Source: Campylobacteraceae bacterium (GTDB taxonomy: Bacteria; Campylobacterota; Campylobacteria; Campylobacterales; JALSKU01). From it: a stretch of DNA of 5,228 bases. The notes beneath the pieces were generated by a model. The model worked only from the letters and a program-made list of their open reading frames with translations, was not told where the DNA came from and did no database searches. This document shows positions 1 to 5,228 of the stretch, one piece after another. The stretch covers positions 1 through 5,228 of the forward strand of contig WFMT01000143.1 in NCBI GenBank assembly GCA_015488975.1, written 5' to 3'. The position numbers and the translations under genes were made by a program. Every line of letters begins with the position of its first letter. Position 1 is the stretch's first letter.

Positions 1-591
1 AGTTGGAAAAGATGTATTTATATGGAGTGTACCGAGTTGATAGACAGTTTTACCTGGAAACACTGGAAAAATATAAACGGCTCTCCCGACTGGCAAAATA
101 TACAGATAGAAGTTATTGATATCTGGCACTTTATCATGAGTTTGGCACTTGAATATTATCACAATAATAAAATAGGCGGAATTGATGAAATCACCTCATA
201 TATTATGGACAATAAAAGCTTTAAAACATTTTGCAAAGAGCCAAAAAATATAAAAAATGTAAATCAAATGGAAATTATCAATCAAATAGAAAGAATTATA
301 CATGTAACCTCAGGAATACATAACAATCCTTTTGAAATGATTTTAAGCGAATATTTTACGGTAGCTCATAACTGCGGTTTAAACTTATATTCACTGTATA
401 AAGTTTATGTTGGAAAAAATGTGCTAAATAAATTTAGACAAGACAACGGTTACAAAGAAGGAACATATAAAAAATTATGGGGTGATGTCGAAGATAATAT
501 TACCATGAATAAGATTATTAACGAACAGCCAAAAATTACTCCAAATCAATTATATAAAGAATTGGAAAAAGCATATCAAAAGATAGTATGA
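1..591 (+). CDS. dut: Dimeric (all-alpha) dUTPase, 5'-truncated by the window edge
   Basis: Hydrolyses dUTP (and in this family dUDP) to dUMP and keeps uracil out of DNA; cytoplasmic and Mg-dependent. The reading frame is open from base 1. An ATG at 22 is internal: the residues before it (SWKRCIY) continue the conserved family sequence, and the stretch around SWKRCIYMECTELIDSFTW closely matches the Campylobacter jejuni dimeric dUTPase as I remember it. About 196 residues are visible; roughly 35-40 N-terminal residues are missing compared with that enzyme (about 229 aa). Counting from base 1, the metal-binding pattern ExxE...ExxD of the all-alpha NTP pyrophosphohydrolases is E9/E12 and E37/D40. 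The C-terminal phosphate-binding segment GYKEGTYKK is at about 150-158, followed by LWGDVEDN. The stop overlaps the next start (ATGA at 588-591). It is unrelated to the trimeric beta-fold dUTPases. Family assignment is confident; true start not visible. Confidence 0.93.
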   Translation, partial: SWKRCIYMECTELIDSFTWKHWKNINGSPDWQNIQIEVIDIWHFIMSLALEYYHNNKIGGIDEITSYIMDNKSFKTFCKEPKNIKNVNQMEIINQIERIIHVTSGIHNNPFEMILSEYFTVAHNCGLNLYSLYKVYVGKNVLNKFRQDNGYKEGTYKKLWGDVEDNITMNKIINEQPKITPNQLYKELEKAYQKIV

Positions 592-1310
592 ATACATTAA
601 AAAAGAGTCTGGAGGATTTTTTCACACTAAGATTTTTACTTCTTTCAACTCTTCCTTTTTTAGTCTCTTTTTTAGTTTTCGGAGGCTTTTTTCTCTATAG
701 TGGCAGCGAATTTATTCATTTCTTAAATTCAAACGGCAATAATTTTACAAATATTAATCCCAACATTCATCCTATCATTAATTACATATTTACTTTAGCT
801 CTTGTGAAGTGGGTATTGATAACTTTTTTTTATCTTTTCGGTACTATTTTGATAGTACTTTTTTCAGTCATTATTGCTATTATTGTCATAGGCTTTTTTA
901 CACCACACATTGTAAAAACTTTACAGAAAAAACACTATCCCAACTTTATAAGAGGAGAGATAGATTTTGGCAAATCTACATGGCTGTATATCAAAACCAT
1001 CGGTATTTTTATATTTCTTATATTTATTGCAATCCCACTTCTAATAGTACCTGGGGTAAACTTTTTTATATTTAATATACCGTTTTATTATCTTTTTCAT
1101 AACCTCTTGATTATAGATATAGGCTCAAACATAGAAAATTACAAAAGATATACGCTCATAACCCAAAAAGAGAAAAAAAGCTTCATAATAACTACTTTGA
1201 TATTTTATATACTCTCGCTAATACCCATTTTAGGACTCTTTTTTCAAGTTTTTTTTGTAATATATCTAACCCACTTGTTTTTTGAAAAAAGCATACAAAA
1301 TACCGGTTGA
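588..1310 (+). CDS. Polytopic inner-membrane protein, EI24/CysZ-like family
   Basis: A 240-aa, strongly hydrophobic protein with hydrophobic segments at about residues 16-38, 63-104 (long enough for two helices or a hairpin), 132-155, 157-176 and 198-231. A loop at 39-61 is rich in Asn, and a basic stretch lies at 106-130. Length, an aromatic-rich N-terminal helix, the NIPFYYLFHNLL-type segment and the ending LIPILGLFFQVFFVIYLTHLFFE resemble EI24-domain proteins, the family of the sulfate permease CysZ. The match is by general pattern, not by a diagnostic motif, and nothing shows that this copy carries sulfate. The ATG at 588 overlaps the dut stop by 4 nt and no good Shine-Dalgarno precedes it (only AAAAGATAGT), so translation probably depends on coupling to dut. 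Nothing in the sequence links its function to dUTP metabolism; co-transcription may just reflect compact gene packing. The first helix is more likely a membrane anchor than a cleaved signal. Confidence 0.72.
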   Translation: MNTLKKSLEDFFTLRFLLLSTLPFLVSFLVFGGFFLYSGSEFIHFLNSNGNNFTNINPNIHPIINYIFTLALVKWVLITFFYLFGTILIVLFSVIIAIIVIGFFTPHIVKTLQKKHYPNFIRGEIDFGKSTWLYIKTIGIFIFLIFIAIPLLIVPGVNFFIFNIPFYYLFHNLLIIDIGSNIENYKRYTLITQKEKKSFIITTLIFYILSLIPILGLFFQVFFVIYLTHLFFEKSIQNTG

Positions 1311-1348
1311 ATTAGACCAAAACTATCATAAGCAATAAAGATAAATTT
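1311..1348. other. Short convergent intergenic gap without a clear terminator
   Basis: Only 38 nt separate the stop of the membrane-protein gene from the stop of the M20 peptidase gene on the other strand. I see no GC-rich hairpin followed by a T-run in either direction. ATAAA/TTTAT at 1341-1352 is a 5-bp A/T pairing with a 2-nt loop, too weak to act as an intrinsic terminator. Transcripts from both sides may run into each other or end by another mechanism. Confidence 0.5.
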
Positions 1349-2446
1349 TTATATTTTGTGTTTTAACACTCCTTCAAAAATCTTTGTGCTAAGCTCTATC
1401 CTCTGCTTAAAACTGCTTTTTAATGCTCTTTCTTTTTTTGTGTGATCTCCATCTCCAAAAGGACCAAAACCATCAAGAACAGGTACTCCTTGGGAAGCTA
1501 CTATATTTGCATCACTGACTCCGCCTCTTTTTTCTTTAAGTAGCTTTTCACCGATAAATTTTTCTATATTTTCTAAAAATTTACTTTGCTCCTTAGTCGG
1601 CTGCATTACATCTCTTTGTATTCCGCCGCTAAGAGTCGAAATAGTACCTTTTACATAACAAGTTGATATGATTTTATTGATCTGTTTTACAAGTCTGTCT
1701 CTTTCACTTGTATTTGTGTATCTTATCTCAAAAGTCATTTTTGCATGAGGAGATATGGTATTTGCACCAACACCTCCTTCTATCTTGCCCACATTTAAAG
1801 TTGTACCTTTTTTTGTATCAGTCAGCTTCACTAACTCTTGAAGTTTATAACTTGCTTCTAAGTTTGCATCAACTCCTAAAGCATAGTTATTGCCTGCATG
1901 TGCGGCCTTGCCTTTTATATCTACATAAAAAGTCCCTGCACCTTTTCTGGCAATTACTACTTCCATATTTTTCCCCGCAGCTTCATATACAAGTGCATAG
2001 TCATACTCTTTTGCTACTTTGGAAGTAACAAACTTAGAATCATCACTCCCTCCCTCTTCATCACTTACCAATAAAAAATCAATATTTTCAATCTTGCCAA
2101 ACTTATGAAAAATATTTCTAAGGGCTTCAATAGCTACGATATTCCCACCTTTCATATCACAAACTCCAGGTCCATAAACCCAAGTTTCATCTTCACTATA
2201 TTTTTCAAATGTATCTTTTGGAAAAACTGTATCCATATGACCTAAAAGAAGCAGTTTTTTACCCTCTTTTTTTGGCGAGGTAAAAAGTAAATGATTACCT
2301 ATATTTTCTCTTTTGTATATTTTATATTCAAACCCCAAAGGGATGAGTTTTGTTATATAAATTTCTCCATTTTTATCAACTCCTGCTTTATTCTCAGTAT
2401 AAGAATTTATCTCCACAAGTTGTTTTAACTCTTTAAAAAACTTCAT
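1349..2446 (-). CDS. M20-family zinc carboxypeptidase, glutamate carboxypeptidase (CPG2)-like
   Basis: A 365-aa di-zinc exopeptidase that should remove a C-terminal amino acid, perhaps glutamate, from a peptide or N-acyl amino acid. All catalytic positions of the carboxypeptidase G2 type are visible: GHMDTV with H70 (Zn) and D72; GPGVCDMKGG with bridging D97; SDEEGGS with E130 (general base) and E131 (Zn); E155 in VYEAAG (Zn); H335 in GDGDHT (Zn). The inserted dimerisation domain spans about 168-278 and includes KGKAAHAG with H183, the family's conserved lid-domain histidine. There is no signal peptide, unlike the periplasmic Pseudomonas CPG2, so it should act in the cytoplasm. The ATG is preceded by AGGAG (bases 2458-2454) with a 7-nt spacer. 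It is transcribed divergently from the ATP-grasp/M14 operon across an 88-nt region, which suggests joint control and a shared substrate. Other M20 activities (acetylornithine or succinyl-diaminopimelate deacylase) are less likely given CPG2-like signatures such as the SDEEGGS and VYE motifs. Substrate unknown. Confidence 0.88.
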   Translation of the reverse strand: MKFFKELKQLVEINSYTENKAGVDKNGEIYITKLIPLGFEYKIYKRENIGNHLLFTSPKKEGKKLLLLGHMDTVFPKDTFEKYSEDETWVYGPGVCDMKGGNIVAIEALRNIFHKFGKIENIDFLLVSDEEGGSDDSKFVTSKVAKEYDYALVYEAAGKNMEVVIARKGAGTFYVDIKGKAAHAGNNYALGVDANLEASYKLQELVKLTDTKKGTTLNVGKIEGGVGANTISPHAKMTFEIRYTNTSERDRLVKQINKIISTCYVKGTISTLSGGIQRDVMQPTKEQSKFLENIEKFIGEKLLKEKRGGVSDANIVASQGVPVLDGFGPFGDGDHTKKERALKSSFKQRIELSTKIFEGVLKHKI

Positions 2447-2475
2447 ACTATCACTCCTGTTTGAGCTATTTGGCT

Positions 2476-2504
2476 TTGATAATTATACTAAATTTCAGTA
2501 TAAT
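2476..2504 (+). promoter_or_regulatory. Sigma70-type promoter of the ATP-grasp/M14 operon
   Basis: TTGATA (2476-2481), 17-nt spacer, TATAAT (2499-2504): five of six -35 matches and a perfect -10. The predicted transcription start is near 2511, giving a leader of about 24 nt with AGGAG at 2523-2527, 7 nt before the ATG at 2535. Read by eye only. Confidence 0.7.
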
Positions 2505-2505
2505 T
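2481..2505. repeat. 9-bp perfect inverted repeat, possible operator between divergent genes
   Basis: AATTATACT (2481-2489) and AGTATAATT (2497-2505) are perfect reverse complements separated by the 7-nt AAATTTC. Each arm contains the -10 hexamer of one of the two divergent promoters. A dimeric regulator binding here would cover both promoters. It may equally be the by-product of two facing TATAAT boxes with similar flanks. No regulator gene is present in the window. Confidence 0.6.
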
Positions 2506-2510
2506 CATAA
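2482..2510 (-). promoter_or_regulatory. Divergent promoter of the M20 peptidase gene
   Basis: On the - strand, TATAAT lies at 2487-2482, with a weak -35-like TTATGA at 2510-2505 (17-nt spacing). The predicted start near 2475 leaves a leader of about 30 nt. A weak -35 is not disqualifying, because epsilon-proteobacterial promoters often lack a conserved one. Its -10 lies inside the spacer of the rightward promoter, so the two promoters overlap. Confidence 0.5.
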
Positions 2511-2534
2511 TTAACTGACCTTAGGAGTTATATC

Positions 2535-3449
2535 ATGAAGCGAACTGTCGGTATCTGGATGTATAAAAACGGCGGCGGGAAAGAGGTGGAAAAAAAAATT
2601 GTTTCCAAACTCAAAGAAAGAGGTATAAACACTATCACTGATTTGAATTTGAGGGATGCTATAGTTGTTGGTCAAAATATCTATATAGGCAGTGTTTTGC
2701 TTAATGATTTGGATCTGTTTTTTAGCTATAATGCAGGTGAACAAACTCAATATCAAGTTTATATGTACAAAATTTTAAATACTATTATTCCTATGATAAA
2801 CTCTTATGAAGCATTTGAGCTTACTGAAGATAAATTTCAAACAACATTTACTTTAAAGAATAATGCAATTCCCACAACTGATTTTAGACTTTGCCACAGA
2901 GATGATAAAAAACACTTAAAAGCTTTCATAAGAGAGTGGAAGAAAATGGTTTACAAACCAGTTGACGGCTGGGGAGGAGTTGGGCTTACTAAGATAGAAA
3001 ATGAAGCAACACTGGATGTTCTTATGCCTTTTTTAAACCAGGCGGATTTGAGATTTTTATATCTTGAGAGATTTATAGAATATGATAATACTGATTTTAG
3101 AGTCGATATAGTAGATGGCAAATTTATCTCATGTTATGGTAGAAAAGCAGGAGATGGGGATTGGCGAACAAATGTAACTAGTGGCGGTACTGTATTTTTA
3201 AGAGAAGCAGATGATAAGTTGATAGATTTGGCAGTAAGTGCGACTAAAGCAACTGGACTTGATATAGCAGGAGTCGATATCATATATGATAAGAAAAAAG
3301 AAGAGTATATAGTCTTGGAAGTAAATGGAATACCAGCTTTTGCTACCCCTGAGCAAGAAAAAATGGGACTTGATTTTAATGATAAAAAGATAGAAAAAAT
3401 AGTCGAACTGATAGAGAGAAAAATAAAACAAAAGGAAACAAATGAGTAA
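2535..3449 (+). CDS. RimK/glutathione-synthetase-like ATP-grasp ligase
   Basis: A 304-aa enzyme predicted to activate a carboxylate as an acyl-phosphate with ATP and join it to an amine, typically an amino acid. Residues 1-90 form an N-terminal pre-ATP-grasp region; the ATP-grasp domain follows. Visible signatures are NSYEAFELTEDKF (89-101); K141 with the glycine-rich loop DGWGGVG (144-150); hinge ERFI (178-181); DFRVDIVDG (187-195); R203; DWRTNVTSGG (209-218), the RimK-type substrate/ATP segment; and metal ligands D248 (GVDII), E262 and N264 (LEVNGIP). All key positions are intact, so it should be active. Length suits stand-alone RimK, MptN or LysX-like ligases, but I cannot tell which amino acid is added or to what. 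AGGAG at 2523-2527 supports the ATG. The gene end overlaps the next start by 8 nt. It is the first gene of an operon with a second ATP-grasp protein and an M14 carboxypeptidase, opposite an M20 carboxypeptidase. Confidence 0.88.
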   Translation: MKRTVGIWMYKNGGGKEVEKKIVSKLKERGINTITDLNLRDAIVVGQNIYIGSVLLNDLDLFFSYNAGEQTQYQVYMYKILNTIIPMINSYEAFELTEDKFQTTFTLKNNAIPTTDFRLCHRDDKKHLKAFIREWKKMVYKPVDGWGGVGLTKIENEATLDVLMPFLNQADLRFLYLERFIEYDNTDFRVDIVDGKFISCYGRKAGDGDWRTNVTSGGTVFLREADDKLIDLAVSATKATGLDIAGVDIIYDKKKEEYIVLEVNGIPAFATPEQEKMGLDFNDKKIEKIVELIERKIKQKETNE

Positions 3450-4857
3450 GAAAAAATTACCAAAACTCGGGTTTTTGTATTTGGATTATGTACTTAGGTT
3501 TTTTGACCATTCCAATTTTAAAGGATGGCCTGACAAGATAGAGAGTGTAACTTATCATTGGAAAAACGATAAAAACAGATTTATAAAAGAGGTTAAAAAG
3601 AAAAAGATTGATGTGCTCATAGGCAATATCCCCGCAACTGCTTATGAAACTTTTAGAGAGATTGCAAGAGAATTACCAGGGGTAAGATTTATCCCCTCTT
3701 TGGATACTCAATTTTCTAACAAATCAAAAGAGAATGTTACAAGATTTGCCTGGAAATACCACTTACCAATCCCAAGAACTCATATATTTTACGACAGAGA
3801 CAAGGGGTATAAATTCTTAGAAAAAACAAAATATCCAAAAATTATAAAAAGAAGCTATGGTCCTTCAAACTATGGTGGTTATTTCGTACATAAAGTTGAC
3901 AGTAAGAAAGAGGCTGTAAAACTTTTTAATAAGAAAAAATATCACCCTATGTATATACAGGATTTTATACCGATGCAAGCTGATATCAGAGTTATGCTAA
4001 TAGGTCACAAACCTGTATGTGCTTTTTGGAGAAGACCGCCTAAGGGCGAATGGCTCACAAATACCTCTCAGGGCGGGAGTATGGATTATCAAAATGTTCC
4101 AAAATCTGTTCTTGATTTAGCGGTTAAAACAAGTAAGGCAGCAAAAGCTGAATACTGGGCATGCGATATTGCTTATGGCAAAGACTCCAAAGTAAGGATA
4201 CTCGAATGTGCGACAGCATTTGCAGCATTTCCTTATGTAAGAGACTGGATAGGGGAATACTTGATGTGGAGCTTGAGTGATAAAACTTTGAGAAAACCTC
4301 ATATTCCTATGTTTAACTGGGAAGAACTCGGCAAAATAGACAGTTCGCTTTTAAGAACCATAAGACATATAAATTTTGGAAAATATTCTCCAAGTTTTGA
4401 CGGAGCATATTTTGGCAAAAAGAAAAAAACTTTTGGAAAAGAAAAAGTATATCTTCATAAGCTTGATAAAAAATATCAAATGTTTGATGTGAGAAAAAAA
4501 CTTTTCGAAGAGTGGCCGAGTGAAACTTGGAATTTTCAAGATAGATTTGCATTAAAAAGCATAAAGTCTATGAAAGTAAAAAATCTTAAAAGAGAAAAGA
4601 CTCCTTTTGCAAGTGGTGATGAAGCATCTAAGAAAATACAATTGACCCATAAAGAGATACATAAATTCTTAACTTCTGTAAAAGGCATAGGAGAGAAAAA
4701 AGCAAAAGTTATACTAAATGATTTAAAACATTCAAAGATAGTACAAACTCTACAGTTTGAACCTGAAGCACTCCTTGAGATAAAAGGTATTTCTAAAAGT
4801 ATTGTTGATTCTCTTATGAAAAAATGGAATGAATTTTTAGAAAAAGGGAATAAATAG
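3442..4857 (+). CDS. Diverged ATP-grasp protein with C-terminal tandem helix-hairpin-helix domain
   Basis: A 471-aa protein. Residues 1-90 are an N-terminal region with a basic start (MSKKK). The ATP-grasp domain (about 90-275) shows K136 and YGPSNYGG (139-146), hinge QDFI (173-176), DIRVMLIG (181-188), EWLTNTSQGG (203-212) and D242, aligning by eye with the preceding gene product and making the two tandem paralogues. Two expected residues differ: the Arg of WRTN is Leu (L205), and the metal-ligand Asn of ExN is Ala (E255-C-A257). A basic, Lys-rich region (about 325-400) leads to a (HhH)2 module at about 402-466 with hairpins VKGIGEKKA (413-421) and IKGISKSIV (447-455), like the tandem HhH of RecD2-type helicases. 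HhH pairs usually bind DNA or mediate protein contacts. AAGGA (3432-3436) lies 5 nt before the ATG; the 8-nt overlap with the upstream gene implies coupling. Activity could be retained, altered or lost. Substrate unknown. Confidence 0.82.
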   Translation: MSKKKLPKLGFLYLDYVLRFFDHSNFKGWPDKIESVTYHWKNDKNRFIKEVKKKKIDVLIGNIPATAYETFREIARELPGVRFIPSLDTQFSNKSKENVTRFAWKYHLPIPRTHIFYDRDKGYKFLEKTKYPKIIKRSYGPSNYGGYFVHKVDSKKEAVKLFNKKKYHPMYIQDFIPMQADIRVMLIGHKPVCAFWRRPPKGEWLTNTSQGGSMDYQNVPKSVLDLAVKTSKAAKAEYWACDIAYGKDSKVRILECATAFAAFPYVRDWIGEYLMWSLSDKTLRKPHIPMFNWEELGKIDSSLLRTIRHINFGKYSPSFDGAYFGKKKKTFGKEKVYLHKLDKKYQMFDVRKKLFEEWPSETWNFQDRFALKSIKSMKVKNLKREKTPFASGDEASKKIQLTHKEIHKFLTSVKGIGEKKAKVILNDLKHSKIVQTLQFEPEALLEIKGISKSIVDSLMKKWNEFLEKGNK

Positions 4858-4860
4858 TTG
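4844..4860 (+). promoter_or_regulatory. Ribosome binding site deciding a TTG start
   Basis: AAGGGA (4844-4849) lies 8 nt before TTG at 4858-4860, which directly follows the TAG stop of the upstream gene (4855-4857). The reading frame from this TTG carries the M14 protein from its expected N-terminal end. No ATG occurs before the zinc-binding motif; the first in frame is at residue 103, after HAREW, so an ATG start would destroy the domain. Confidence 0.75.
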
Positions 4861-5228
4861 AAAAATCAATATCTTTCTTATGATGAAGGCACAAAACTTT
4901 TAAAAAATTTATCTGATAAATTTCCAGATATTTTGCAAGTAAAAAGTATAGGCAAAACTCATGAAAACAGGGATATTGTTTTAGCAACTTTATCGCTTGA
5001 TATAGAAAACGAGAGTACAAAACCAGCACTACTTTTCACAGGTACCATACATGCAAGAGAGTGGATAGGGCATGAATTATGTTTAAAATTTATAACATAT
5101 ATTTTAAACAATTTTGATACAAATCCACAAATAAAAGAGTATTTAAAAAGATCTACTTTGTATATGGTACCTTGTCTAAATCCTGACGGATTTGAGTATT
5201 CAAGAAAGCACTTTTCATTTTGGAGAAA
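4858..5228 (+). CDS. M14-family zinc carboxypeptidase (carboxypeptidase A-like), 3'-truncated by the window edge
   Basis: The first 123 codons of a metallo-carboxypeptidase that removes C-terminal residues from peptides. Visible landmarks, with carboxypeptidase A equivalents: TIHAREWIGHE, in which H65 and E68 are the HxxE zinc ligands (CPA H69/E72) and R67 matches CPA R71; LNPDGFEYSR (107-116), the conserved NPDGF segment; and FWR at the very end, where R123 matches CPA R127. The third zinc ligand, substrate-binding Asn-Arg and catalytic Glu would lie downstream and are not visible. The N-terminus (MKNQYLSYDEG) is polar, with no signal peptide and no activation propeptide, so the enzyme looks cytoplasmic and made active, unlike most secreted M14 enzymes. 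The TTG start abuts the upstream stop with 0 nt between, so it is translated with the two ATP-grasp proteins. Whether further operon genes follow cannot be seen. Confidence 0.9.
   Translation, partial: MKNQYLSYDEGTKLLKNLSDKFPDILQVKSIGKTHENRDIVLATLSLDIENESTKPALLFTGTIHAREWIGHELCLKFITYILNNFDTNPQIKEYLKRSTLYMVPCLNPDGFEYSRKHFSFWR

Noticed and set aside
22..591. ATG at 22 as the start of a complete 189-aa gene
   Set aside because: The frame is open to base 1 and the seven residues before the ATG continue the conserved dimeric dUTPase sequence; starting at 22 would put the first metal-binding Glu at residue 2.
1..591. MazG-type pyrophosphohydrolase
   Set aside because: The ExxE...ExxD pattern is shared across the superfamily, but the GYKEGTYKK segment and the near match to Campylobacter dUTPase fix it as dimeric dUTPase.
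1708..2028. A 106-codon open frame antisense to the M20 gene
   Set aside because: It is Leu/His/Ser-rich low-complexity translation opposite an intact gene with all catalytic residues, and has no ribosome binding site I can support.
2481..2505. The inverted repeat as an intrinsic terminator
   Set aside because: It sits between divergent starts, is entirely A/T-rich apart from one C-G pair per stem, and lacks a following T-run.
2511..2756. Open frame antisense to the start of the first ATP-grasp gene
   Set aside because: It lies opposite a well-supported coding region and has no recognisable domain or initiation signals.
3134..3463. Antisense open frames near the end of the first ATP-grasp gene
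   Set aside because: Their Ser/Phe-rich translations are the usual mirror of Lys/Glu-rich coding sequence on the other strand.
4645..4839. The HhH region as a separate DNA-repair gene or a DNA glycosylase
   Set aside because: It is in frame with the ATP-grasp domain with no stop or frameshift, and no glycosylase catalytic Lys/Asp motif follows the hairpins.
2447..5228. N-acetylglutaminylglutamine amide (NAGGN) osmolyte cluster
   Set aside because: That cluster needs an asparagine-synthetase-like protein and an acetyltransferase/ATP-grasp fusion, usually with an M42 peptidase; none is visible here.
1..5228. CRISPR arrays, insertion sequences, tRNA or rRNA genes
   Set aside because: I saw no direct repeat series, transposase motif, terminal inverted repeats or structured RNA signature; nearly all of the window is coding.

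Overview
The window is AT-rich bacterial DNA: AGA and ATA codons are common, Shine-Dalgarno sites are AGGAG-like, and genes are tightly packed. It most resembles a member of the Campylobacterota (epsilon-proteobacteria; a Sulfurimonas-, Sulfurovum- or Arcobacter-like organism). The best support is the first gene, an all-alpha dimeric dUTPase that closely matches the Campylobacter jejuni enzyme as I remember it. The genus is inference only.

Left part (1-1310, + strand): the 3' portion of dut (its start lies before the window), overlapping by 4 nt a polytopic membrane protein that looks like the EI24/CysZ-like family. Both run towards a convergent M20-family metallo-carboxypeptidase on the - strand (2446-1349), with only 38 nt between the stop codons and no clear terminator.

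Right part (2447-5228): a compact 88-nt divergent control region separates the M20 peptidase from a rightward operon. The control region holds a 9-bp perfect inverted repeat whose two arms each carry a TATAAT hexamer, one per strand. The operon encodes a RimK/glutathione-synthetase-like ATP-grasp ligase (304 aa), a second diverged ATP-grasp protein (471 aa) with a C-terminal tandem helix-hairpin-helix domain, and an M14 zinc carboxypeptidase cut off by the window end. Junctions are an 8-nt overlap and a 0-nt gap, so the three are very probably co-transcribed and translationally coupled.

The point of interest is this four-gene set: two paralogous ATP-grasp amide-bond-forming enzymes beside two metallo-carboxypeptidases of unrelated folds, none with a visible signal peptide. 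It looks like a cytoplasmic make-and-trim system for a peptide, an amino-acid conjugate or a C-terminal protein tag. The HhH domain raises the possibility that one ligase is brought to a nucleic acid. Substrate and biological role cannot be read from the sequence, and I do not recognise the set as a characterised pathway.
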